Shown here: positions 1-6,044 of the stretch, piece after piece
Numbering within the stretch: position 1 is the stretch's first letter
Layout of the letters: every line of letters starts with the position of its first letter
Made by a program: the position numbers and the translations under genes
NCBI GenBank assembly: GCA_007134665.1
Contig: SLKH01000229.1
Coordinates: 1 to 6,773, forward strand
Direction: 5' to 3'
Source: Balneolaceae bacterium
Lineage (GTDB): Bacteria; Bacteroidota; Rhodothermia; Balneolales; Balneolaceae
DNA length: 6,773 nucleotides
The notes under the pieces: generated by a model
The model's database searches: none
Seen by the model: only the letters and a program-made list of their open reading frames with translations
Told to the model about the DNA's origin: nothing

Positions 1-1
1 A

Positions 2-85
2 AACAGGATCAGTCACAGGGGAAAGGCATTAAAGAAGATGGTGGATTATCTCAGGGATGGTGGTGAAAGCCGTGATTTGCGATAG
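2..85 (+). CDS. rdgB: C-terminal end of RdgB/HAM1-type non-canonical purine NTP pyrophosphatase (partial)
   Basis: The reading frame is open from base 2 to a TAG at 83-85 and gives 27 residues. The stretch NRISHRGKALKKMVDYLRDG resembles the C-terminus of the ITP/XTP pyrophosphatase family, which typically ends in a (L/I)SHRG-x-AL-(K/R) segment; E. coli RdgB has a similar LSHRGQALKLL end. The SHRGKAL segment is the diagnostic part, since the conserved Ser-His-Arg lies near the nucleotide pocket in this family. Such enzymes hydrolyse dITP, XTP and related deaminated purine nucleotides to monophosphates in the cytoplasm. The catalytic N-terminal part lies outside the window. The last residues (GESRDLR) and the stop fall in the first copy of the intergenic repeat, so the tail may be repeat-derived. 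The identification rests on a short stretch recognised from memory, not on a search. The competing frame from base 1 ends at 64-66 and gives a low-complexity peptide. Confidence 0.72.
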   Translation, partial: NRISHRGKALKKMVDYLRDGGESRDLR

Positions 86-290
86 ATCGATGGCCCGAAA
101 GATCGATTTTCGAATGAGGTCGAAAACGGGAATTGCGAAAGACCGATGGACCGATAAACCGATTTTCGAACGAAGACAAAAATCGCCCATCGCAGCTCGG
201 TCCATCGGTCCATCGGTTCATCGTAAATCAAGCTTTTCCCTCGCCCATCGCAGCTCGGTCTATCGGTTCATCGCAAATCACGCTTTTTTT
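65..290. repeat. Inverted, twice-duplicated intergenic repeat with CGGTYYAT octamers
   Basis: There are two tandem copies in one orientation, then two in the other. Left copies 75-117 and 131-173 align without gaps at 35 of 43 positions, at a 56-bp period. Right copies start at 183 and 241 (58-bp period) and share TCGCCCATCGCAGCTCGGTC exactly. The right copies then carry octamers CGGTCCAT/CGGTTCAT/CGGTCTAT: three in the first (198-205, 206-213, 214-221) and two in the second (256-263, 264-271). Reverse-complement octamers occur at 146-153 and 154-161. The arms are complementary: 71-83 pairs perfectly with 270-282 (13 bp), and 142-155 with 204-217 (14 bp). The whole block can therefore fold as a nested, imperfect hairpin. 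No credible protein is encoded. It could be a dispersed intergenic repeat, a degenerate MITE-like element or an expanded terminator; I cannot assign it to a named family. Confidence 0.85.
270..290 (+). terminator. Possible terminator of rdgB (repeat arm plus T7)
   Basis: The last arm of the inverted repeat, ATCGCAAATCACG (270-282), is followed by C and then seven T residues at 284-290. Its perfect complement lies at 71-83, far upstream. Hairpin plus T-tract resembles an intrinsic terminator, but the loop is nearly 190 nt unless the inner arms also pair. The first right-hand copy ends similarly with a shorter T4 at 234-237. Confidence 0.35.
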
Positions 291-539
291 GGAAGGAATC
301 GCATTACCTCACTAACTCCCGATGGAAGCTTTCGCGGGATGACTTTGTGCCAGCCTGCCTGAAGTTGACGAATGGTGGCGGCAAATGAATAATGTATTTC
401 AGACCAGCAGTAGATTACAGAAATATCAATCCGTCTTTGAAACCTCAGCTGGTTTTCCTTTCTTTACGTCATTCCGATAGCCGGAAACAGTTTCCGTTTA
501 ATAAATGAACAATACCCGTGGCTTCCTGATTATGACCTG
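291..539. other. Non-coding stretch upstream of the symporter
   Basis: No credible gene was found here on either strand. Open frames entering it from the repeat are repetitive or end quickly. It contains a small hairpin (TCCCG 317-321 with CGGGA 335-339) and the palindrome at 482-496. It probably serves as the upstream region of the symporter gene. Confidence 0.6.
482..496. promoter_or_regulatory. 15-bp perfect palindrome, operator-like
   Basis: CGGAAACAGTTTCCG has 7-bp arms around a single central base. A third half-site copy, TTCCG at 472-476, can alternatively pair with CGGAA at 482-486. The site is centred about 50 bp upstream of the TATAAT at 540-545, a position suited to a dimeric regulator of the symporter. 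The regulator is unknown. A role as an RNA hairpin is possible but less likely with a one-base loop. Confidence 0.4.
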
Positions 540-545
540 TATAAT
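540..545 (+). promoter_or_regulatory. -10-like box for the symporter gene
   Basis: An exact TATAAT lies 26 bp before the preferred ATG at 572, implying a transcript start near 552 and a leader of about 20 nt. No convincing -35 element is visible at 16-19 bp spacing, so the promoter may be weak or activator-dependent. Confidence 0.35.
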
Positions 546-571
546 ATATCAAACTAAGTCGGTATGTGAAT

Positions 572-2107
572 ATGGGGTTTACGTCTCTTGACTATATCGT
601 AGTCGTTTTATATCTGATTCTGGTTGCCATTTTTGGAATCTGGAGTGCCGGCAGGCAAAAATCTTCCAAGGATTATTTTCTTGGCGGACGGGATATGCCC
701 TGGTGGGCAGTGCTGTTTTCAGTCGTTGCAACAGAAACAAGTACACTTACCTTTATCAGTATTCCTGCTGTAGCCTATGGGGGTAACCTTACTTTTCTTC
801 AGCTGACATTCGGATATATCATCGGGCGGATTGTTGTGGCTGTCTGGTTTTTACCTGCCTACTTCAAGGGTGAGCTGTCCACAGCATACGAATACCTGAG
901 CCAGCGCTTCGGAGATGGAATGAGAAGTGCTGCGAGTTATACTTTTATTGTAACCAGGGTTCTTGCTGATGGTGTTCGCCTGTTTGCAACAGCCATTCCA
1001 CTTGCGATCATCCTGCGGCTCGCGGGAGCATTTCCTGAATGGACTGATATTCAGATCTATGCATTGGCTATTGCTTTGATTTCTGTGATCACCCTGGTTT
1101 ATACGTTTCTGGGTGGTATCAAAGCTGTTATCTGGATGGATGTGGTGCAAATGGCCGTTTATCTCGGCGGGGCACTATTTGCAGGTTTATTGATGCTGGG
1201 TAATATGCCGGTTTCTGGCAGCGAAGCCCTCGCCATTTTACAGAGTGAAGAAAAGTTCAGAATTTTTAACTGGGGAGGCGGAATTGACTGGCGAACATTT
1301 TTATCGGATCCGTATGTCTTCTGGATTGCAGTATTTGGGGGTGCTGTCTTTTCGGTTGCCTCACACGGAACGGATCAACTCATCGTGCAGCGAATGCTTG
1401 CCACGAGAAGGCTGCGCGACAGTCAGCGGGCAATGATTTGGAGCGGAGTTGCGGCTTCCCTGCAGTTTGCATTTTTCCTTGGTATCGGATTGCTGCTGTA
1501 CATTTTTTATCAGGGAATGAGCCCCGCAGAACTGAATTTGCAAACTGCGGATGAAGTATTTGCAAAATTTATTGTTGAAGAGATTCCATCGGGTATCGCC
1601 GGGTTGATCATTGCGGCACTGATGGCTGCTGCAATGAGCAGTCTCAGCTCTTCACTCAGCGCCCTTGCATCAGCAACTACATTCGATCTACTGAAGCCGA
1701 AATGGGGAGCTGACTGGACGATAAAAGAGGAACTGCTCACTTCAAGGCTCACCACAATTTTTTGGGGTTTTATACTGACTGGGTCAGCCCTGTTTTTCGC
1801 CTGGCTGCAGCTATCAGGAGGGGAGAGGCCGGCGATCGTGGAGTTGGGGCTTGGTATCGCGTCTTACACATATGGTGGCCTTCTTGGTGTGTTCCTGCTC
1901 GGTCTTTTATTCTCACAACCGGATAAAACTGATGCCATGACCGGGTTTTTTATTGGCCTTTTATCACTTCTTTTTATGGTTGAAGGGCCTGTTCAGAATG
2001 TGTTGCCAGGTGAAGGCCTTGCAGTTGCATGGCCATTATACACACTGGTCGGGGCAGTGATCGTGATAGCCTCAGCTAATATAATGCAATGGGTCCGGAG
2101 AGATTAA
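572..2107 (+). CDS. Sodium:solute symporter (SSS/SLC5 family)
   Basis: This is an inner-membrane transporter expected to couple Na+ entry to uptake of an organic solute. The protein is 511 aa and almost entirely hydrophobic, with about 13 predicted membrane helices, the usual size and topology for the family. Family marks are visible: an N-terminal helix followed by KDYFLGGRDMPWW near residues 33-45, GGIKAVIWMDVVQ near 181-193, TDQxxxQR at 267-274, and a serine-rich MAAAMSSLSSSLSALASA segment near 351-368. Ser356/Ser357 in that segment match the Na+-site serines of vSGLT's eighth core helix. The first helix region contains ATETSTLTFISIP, typical of SLC5-like members in Bacteroidota. The substrate (sugar, sialate, vitamin or other) cannot be read from sequence. 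An in-frame GTG at 566 would add two residues; ATG at 572 is preferred, though neither has a clear Shine-Dalgarno. The gene is monocistronic and converges on serA. Confidence 0.93.
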   Translation: MGFTSLDYIVVVLYLILVAIFGIWSAGRQKSSKDYFLGGRDMPWWAVLFSVVATETSTLTFISIPAVAYGGNLTFLQLTFGYIIGRIVVAVWFLPAYFKGELSTAYEYLSQRFGDGMRSAASYTFIVTRVLADGVRLFATAIPLAIILRLAGAFPEWTDIQIYALAIALISVITLVYTFLGGIKAVIWMDVVQMAVYLGGALFAGLLMLGNMPVSGSEALAILQSEEKFRIFNWGGGIDWRTFLSDPYVFWIAVFGGAVFSVASHGTDQLIVQRMLATRRLRDSQRAMIWSGVAASLQFAFFLGIGLLLYIFYQGMSPAELNLQTADEVFAKFIVEEIPSGIAGLIIAALMAAAMSSLSSSLSALASATTFDLLKPKWGADWTIKEELLTSRLTTIFWGFILTGSALFFAWLQLSGGERPAIVELGLGIASYTYGGLLGVFLLGLLFSQPDKTDAMTGFFIGLLSLLFMVEGPVQNVLPGEGLAVAWPLYTLVGAVIVIASANIMQWVRRD

Positions 2108-2142
2108 AAAGGAAGATCTCCAGGATTTTACACCCGGAGACC
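2106..2142 (-). terminator. Terminator-like hairpin after serA
   Basis: In the 46-bp gap between the convergent stops, 2115-2124 pairs with 2133-2142 (8 of 10 pairs) around an 8-nt loop. Reading the minus strand, the hairpin is followed within a few bases by TTTTT (complement of 2106-2110), as in an intrinsic terminator for the purF-engB-serA transcript. On the plus strand the hairpin lacks a clean T-tract, so use for the symporter is less certain. Confidence 0.45.
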
Positions 2143-2153
2143 CCGAATATTTG

Positions 2154-3743
2154 TCAGGACAGGGATACATACCGCACATGCTGAACTCCCTCGAGTTCAA
2201 ACACGGGTTTGAGCTCTTCTTCAGTCAATTGTTTGTCAACTATGACAGCGGTGATCGCTTGGGTACCTTTTCCGGCACGGCCGAGGCTCAATGCACCGAT
2301 ATTGATATTCTGCTTGGCAAGTGCACCTGCAACAGATGCAAGCATACCTGGTTTATCCAAATTCTGATAGATCAGAATATCTCCTTCCAGGCGCAATTCA
2401 ATTCCATAGCCGTCAATTTCTACAATCCGGTAATCTTCAGGTCCGAAGACTGCGGCTGAAATCTCACGGTATTCAGCATCATCACCCAGTCGAATTGTGA
2501 TCAAATCCTTATACATACTATCGTCACTCGACGTAGTCTCCTTGATTTTGAAACCGCGATCTTCCGCATAATGTCGCGCATTAATCAGGTTAACCGTCTC
2601 ACTGACATATTCTGTTAACATCCCTTTCAGAATACTGTCTGTCAATACCTCAGCATATCGAGCGCAGACACCGGTATATTCAAAACTGAATTGATTGGTA
2701 TGTTCGGGTTTGAGCTGGCTGACAACCCGTCCGAGTTTTTCTGCAAGTTCAAGGTATGGATGAACTTCTTTGTTTGTAAGCAGTGAAATGGATTTACTGT
2801 TCAGGCTACCTTTATAATTTTTCTTTTCAAGGGCATCGGCCATTTGTTGTGCAATCTGTACTGCCACTTTTTCCTGAGCCTCTTCAGTTGAAGCCCCGAG
2901 GTGTGGTGTGCAGATAATTTTCGGATGTTTCAGGATTTCATACAGGCCGTCAGTCGGGGGTTCCTGAGTGTACACATCAAGTGCAATTCCGGCGATATAA
3001 CCCTGATCGATAAGATCGATCAGATCTTCTTCTTTGTAAATACCACCTCTGGCACAGTTTACCAGGCGCATGCCTTTTTTCAATTTATCAGCATTTTCCA
3101 TAGAGATAATGCCTCTGGTTTTATCTGTCAGAGGAGTGTGAACCGTCAGATAATCGACCTGCCCGAGCAGGGTGTCAAGATCAACCAGTTCAACGCTAAG
3201 TTCTTCAGCATGCTCATGGGTGGCAAACGGGTCATATGCAATGATGTCCATCCCGAATGTTTTCATTCTCATGGCAACTTCTGATCCGATTTTGCCAAGG
3301 CCGATAATTCCAAGTTTCTTGCCATGTACTTCGGTTCCCATAAACTTTTTACGATCCCATCCTCCGGACTTCACCTTGCTGACGGCTTCAGGAATATTTC
3401 TGGATAATGCCAGGATCATACCACATGTATGCTCTGCAGTGGAAATCGTGTTGCCGTCAGGGGTGTTCATCACCAATACACCGTGTGCCGTAGCCGCTTC
3501 AATATCAATGTTGTCGACTCCGACTCCGGCTCTGCCAATAACCTCGAGGTTTTTAGCATGGGAAAGCAGATCGGCATCAACAGTTGTGGCAGACCGGACA
3601 ACGATACCGGAATAGTCACCAATTACTTCTTTAAGTTCATCAAGCTCCATTTTTGGGGGCTGTTCAGCTTCAAATCCTCTTGCGCTGAATTCACTGGCAC
3701 AAAGAGGATTTACATTATCGAGAAGCAAGATTTTTTTTGACAT
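2154..3743 (-). CDS. serA: D-3-phosphoglycerate dehydrogenase, long form with ACT domain
   Basis: This cytoplasmic enzyme oxidises 3-phosphoglycerate to 3-phosphohydroxypyruvate with NAD+, the first step of serine synthesis. At 529 aa it matches the long form of the family. Residues 1-100 and about 285-315 form the substrate domain. The Rossmann domain carries GLGKIG at 148-153 and the cofactor-selecting Asp171, which favours NAD+. The catalytic triad of D-2-hydroxyacid dehydrogenases is present: Arg232 in NCARGG, Glu261 in DVYTQEPP, His281 in TPHLGAS. Residues about 320-450 form the intervening (ASB-type) domain, and about 455-529 the ACT domain (NLDKPGMLASVAGAL), where serine feedback inhibition is usual in this form. 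The start is an ATG 24 bp after the engB stop. No Shine-Dalgarno is evident; the leader is A/T-rich. It is the last gene of the cluster and supplies serine, glycine and one-carbon units, which purine synthesis needs. Confidence 0.96.
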   Translation of the reverse strand: MSKKILLLDNVNPLCASEFSARGFEAEQPPKMELDELKEVIGDYSGIVVRSATTVDADLLSHAKNLEVIGRAGVGVDNIDIEAATAHGVLVMNTPDGNTISTAEHTCGMILALSRNIPEAVSKVKSGGWDRKKFMGTEVHGKKLGIIGLGKIGSEVAMRMKTFGMDIIAYDPFATHEHAEELSVELVDLDTLLGQVDYLTVHTPLTDKTRGIISMENADKLKKGMRLVNCARGGIYKEEDLIDLIDQGYIAGIALDVYTQEPPTDGLYEILKHPKIICTPHLGASTEEAQEKVAVQIAQQMADALEKKNYKGSLNSKSISLLTNKEVHPYLELAEKLGRVVSQLKPEHTNQFSFEYTGVCARYAEVLTDSILKGMLTEYVSETVNLINARHYAEDRGFKIKETTSSDDSMYKDLITIRLGDDAEYREISAAVFGPEDYRIVEIDGYGIELRLEGDILIYQNLDKPGMLASVAGALAKQNINIGALSLGRAGKGTQAITAVIVDKQLTEEELKPVFELEGVQHVRYVSLS

Positions 3744-3767
3744 GATTTAAGTAAACTTTACGTGTTT

Positions 3768-4367
3768 TTAGTTAGATTCTATAGTTGAAAATTCTATGAT
3801 CAGCGACCGGATTTCTTCAATACCTTTTCCGCTATCAGCCGAACAGGCAATCACAGGGACTTCTATATTCATTTCATTTAGAATTTTATTCGTTCTGCTA
3901 ACGGATTGCCGGACTTTGTTGTTCGATAATTTGTCACTTTTTGTAAGTAAAACAGTGAATGGTTTTTGATGTGATGCCATCCAGTAGAAGAATTCTTCAT
4001 CCAGTTTGGTGGGCGGGTGCCGGGAGTCGACAAGGTGAAGAATCAGTTCAATGGTTTCACGTTCCAAAAGATATTGCCTGATATCTTTTCCCCATCGTTG
4101 GCGTTCTTTTTCCGGTACTTTGGCAAATCCAAATCCGGGCAAATCAACGAGGTAAAAGGATTCATCAATCCGATAATAGTTCATCTGCTGTGTTTTGCCA
4201 GGCGTATTACTGGTACGGGCAAGCCTTTTTTTATTTGTCAGTTTGTTAATAAGGGATGACTTGCCCACATTTGACCTTCCCGCAAAACAAAATTCAGGTA
4301 TATCAGGAGGAGGACATTGGTTAATCGAAGGTGCTCCGGTAATAAATTCTGCTTTTTCGAATGGCAT
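3768..4367 (-). CDS. engB: Ribosome biogenesis GTP-binding protein YihA/YsxC (EngB)
   Basis: This TrmE-Era-EngA-EngB-Septin class GTPase is known in other bacteria for assembly of the large ribosomal subunit and is usually essential. The 199 aa are full length. All G motifs are visible: G1 GRSNVGKSS at 30-38, the G2 region TSNTPGKTQ at 52-60, G3 DLPG at 75-78 followed by the family's GFGFAKVP, G4 TKSD at 142-145, and G5 SADSGKG at 176-182. The ATG overlaps the purF stop by one base (TGATG), which implies translational coupling. A perfect AAGGAGG lies at 4384-4390, about 16 nt before the ATG, further than the usual optimum, so re-initiation probably dominates. It sits between two metabolic genes whose demand also follows growth rate. 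Confidence 0.96.
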   Translation of the reverse strand: MPFEKAEFITGAPSINQCPPPDIPEFCFAGRSNVGKSSLINKLTNKKRLARTSNTPGKTQQMNYYRIDESFYLVDLPGFGFAKVPEKERQRWGKDIRQYLLERETIELILHLVDSRHPPTKLDEEFFYWMASHQKPFTVLLTKSDKLSNNKVRQSVSRTNKILNEMNIEVPVIACSADSGKGIEEIRSLIIEFSTIESN

Positions 4368-5869
4368 CAGACGATTTCGTTTTCCTCCTTTTCAACTCCG
4401 AAATTGACCGGAACCGGGTAATTGCCGGTAAAACAGGCCGTACAGTAGTCGTGATGAGATTCGTTAGATTCTTTGACAGCTTTTACAAGTCCGGTTGCAG
4501 ATAGATACCTCAGGCTGTCAACCCCGATTGCTTCTGCTATTTCATCAATATTTTTATCAAACTTATTGGCAATCAGTTCTTCCGGACTTGGAAAATCCAT
4601 GCCATAAAAGCAGGGGTGTGTGATTGGCGGTGAACTGACAAGGAAATGAATTTCTTTTGGATTTGCAGAGCGGATCATGTCCACCAGATGCCTCGAAGTA
4701 GTTCCTCTCACAATTGAGTCATCGACAATGATTACGGAGCGATCTTCAATTACACCACGAACGGTGTTGAATTTGGTTCTTACTTTCTGATCCCGTGACT
4801 TTTGTCCCGGAGAAATAAATGTACGGCCAACATAATGGTTTCGAATCAGTCCGATGTCGTATTTACATTCGAAACCCATTTTTTGGTTTTCATGAGCATA
4901 CCCGAGAGCTGCGGTGTTACTGGAATCCGGAACAGAGATGATAATTGGCCGGTATTCGGTATCAGAATATTCAATTACCTGGTCGAGAGGATGTTCTTTG
5001 GCCAGTTGTTTTCCCAGGTTTCGGCGGATTTTATCAACATTTTCACCGAATATGCGGCTGTCTGGCCTCGAAAAATAAACATATTCAAAGATACACTGAC
5101 TGGTTGCCGTTTCCGACTTTTTTGGGAGCCAGTAGGATTTCGGTTCTTTATTGTCAGATGCTTCCTGGTCAATGACCAGGACTTCACCCGGTTCAACATC
5201 TCTGATGTATGTCGCGTCAATAATATCAAAAGCGCATGTTTCACTTGCTACAACATAAGATCCATCTTTGATGCCGAGACACAGGGGCCGGAATCCATTC
5301 GGGTCACGGACTGCGATAAGTTTATTATCTGTCAGAATAACCAGGCAATAAGCTCCCTCAATCTGATAAAGAGCATCAAGTACCTGTTCCAATTGTGTTG
5401 ATTCACGGGATTGTGCAATAAGGTGCAGAATCAGTTCCGTATCGGATGTACTTTGAAAAAGCGTACCCTTTTCTGTGAAACGATCCCGGAGCTGCCGTGC
5501 ATTTGACAGGTTTCCGTTGTGGCCGATGGCAATATTTCCTTTACTATAGTGAACACGGAAAGGCTGAATGTTAGCGGGGTTTTTAGACGAACCGGATGTT
5601 GAATACCGGTTGTGCCCGATGGCATATCTTCCTTTAAGCTCATCTTTCAGAATGGAAGGGTCGTCGTATACGTTCAGGACCAAACCGAAATCTTTGTGCA
5701 TCGGCATAATGTGCTTCTGCTTTTGCTCGTCGAAATAAGTTGTGACAATCCCGGCTGACTCCTGCCCCCGGTGCTGAAGTGCATGAAGACCGTAATAGGT
5801 GAGCAAAGAGGCATCAGGGTGGTCGAAAACACCAAAAATACCGCAATAATCGTGTGGTTTATCGATCAT
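4367..5869 (-). CDS. purF: Amidophosphoribosyltransferase (glutamine PRPP amidotransferase)
   Basis: PurF makes 5-phosphoribosylamine from PRPP and glutamine, the committed step of purine synthesis. The 500 aa begin with an 8-residue propeptide (MIDKPHDY) before Cys9, the expected N-terminal nucleophile after processing (CGIFGVF). The class II glutaminase domain (about 9-240) has HRGQESAG at 33-40, GHNRYST at 85-91, GHNGNL at 116-121 and SDTE at 142-145. The phosphoribosyltransferase domain has VPDSSNTAALGYA near 313-325, YVGRTF near 346-351, and the PRPP loop IIVDDSIVRGTTS at 380-392. Cys259, Cys420, Cys476 and Cys479 lie in the same contexts as the four cysteines that bind [4Fe-4S] in B. 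subtilis PurF (CxxC near the C-terminus, PCFYG), so a cluster-bearing, propeptide-processed enzyme is inferred. It is first in the cluster and divergent from the MauE-like gene. The ATG at 5869 has no Shine-Dalgarno; it is chosen because it places Cys9 correctly. Confidence 0.97.
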   Translation of the reverse strand: MIDKPHDYCGIFGVFDHPDASLLTYYGLHALQHRGQESAGIVTTYFDEQKQKHIMPMHKDFGLVLNVYDDPSILKDELKGRYAIGHNRYSTSGSSKNPANIQPFRVHYSKGNIAIGHNGNLSNARQLRDRFTEKGTLFQSTSDTELILHLIAQSRESTQLEQVLDALYQIEGAYCLVILTDNKLIAVRDPNGFRPLCLGIKDGSYVVASETCAFDIIDATYIRDVEPGEVLVIDQEASDNKEPKSYWLPKKSETATSQCIFEYVYFSRPDSRIFGENVDKIRRNLGKQLAKEHPLDQVIEYSDTEYRPIIISVPDSSNTAALGYAHENQKMGFECKYDIGLIRNHYVGRTFISPGQKSRDQKVRTKFNTVRGVIEDRSVIIVDDSIVRGTTSRHLVDMIRSANPKEIHFLVSSPPITHPCFYGMDFPSPEELIANKFDKNIDEIAEAIGVDSLRYLSATGLVKAVKESNESHHDYCTACFTGNYPVPVNFGVEKEENEIV

Positions 5870-5906
5870 TTAAAGTGTGATCCGGATAATAATTTTTCAG
5901 ATTCCT

Positions 5907-5936
5907 AAGATACCGAAAAACATTTGGATTTGTTAA
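5907..5936 (-). promoter_or_regulatory. Putative purF-engB-serA promoter
   Basis: On the minus strand, TTAACA (5931-5936, 5 of 6 to TTGACA) lies 18 bp before TATCTT (5907-5912). TATCTTAG is also 7 of 8 to the Bacteroidota -7 consensus TAnnTTTG. The predicted transcript start is near 5900, about 31 nt before the purF ATG. The 18-bp spacer equals that of the tRNA promoter in this window. It is a prediction by inspection only. Confidence 0.45.
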
Positions 5937-5952
5937 TCTAAAAAAGAGATTA
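5934..5952. promoter_or_regulatory. Inverted repeat overlapping the purF -35, possible operator
   Basis: TAATCT (5934-5939) and AGATTA (5947-5952) form 6-bp arms about a 7-base spacer (centre-to-centre 13 bp). The site overlaps the predicted -35 of purF and lies in the divergent gap. A dimeric regulator could bind it; the arms are short and AT-rich, so chance occurrence is quite possible. Confidence 0.25.
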
Positions 5953-6013
5953 GAAGTAAATCAATGGATGCGCTTCCAGTCAGCCGGTTCAATAACCAAG
6001 CTGGTTTTTCGTT

Positions 6014-6019
6014 TATAAT
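6014..6019 (+). promoter_or_regulatory. -10-like box for the MauE-like gene
   Basis: An exact TATAAT lies inside the longest open frame, 25 bp before the ATG at 6045, and predicts a transcript start near 6026. A TACATTTG at 6034-6041 fits the Bacteroidota TAnnTTTG element exactly but would place the transcript start at about the ATG itself. No good -35 or -33 partner is visible for either. Confidence 0.3.
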
Positions 6020-6044
6020 TTCACAAAAAATGGTACATTTGAAT

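Noticed and set aside
1..66. Alternative upstream gene end in the frame from base 1
   Set aside because: It gives a low-complexity Q/G/K peptide ending at 64-66, while the frame from base 2 gives an RdgB-like C-terminus.
65..290. CRISPR array
   Set aside because: There are only two copies per orientation, the copies are inverted relative to each other, and the sequence between cores is itself repetitive rather than unique spacer-like.
57..362. Open frames on both strands through the repeat (57-362 +, 133-315 +, 46-231 -)
   Set aside because: They are translations of the octamer repeat, with runs such as SIGPSVHR recurring; they match no known protein and are better explained by the repeat and the end of rdgB.
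365..395. Promoter TTGACG ... TAATGT
   Set aside because: The spacer is 19 bp, the -10 is poor and it lies about 170 bp before the symporter start; TATAAT at 540 is a better candidate.
2901..3615. Plus-strand open frames opposite serA
   Set aside because: They are antisense shadows of a clear, full-length SerA and have no family resemblance or start signals.
4802..5401. 199-codon plus-strand open frame opposite purF
   Set aside because: It is antisense to the conserved PurF catalytic domains; its composition is that expected of a shadow frame.
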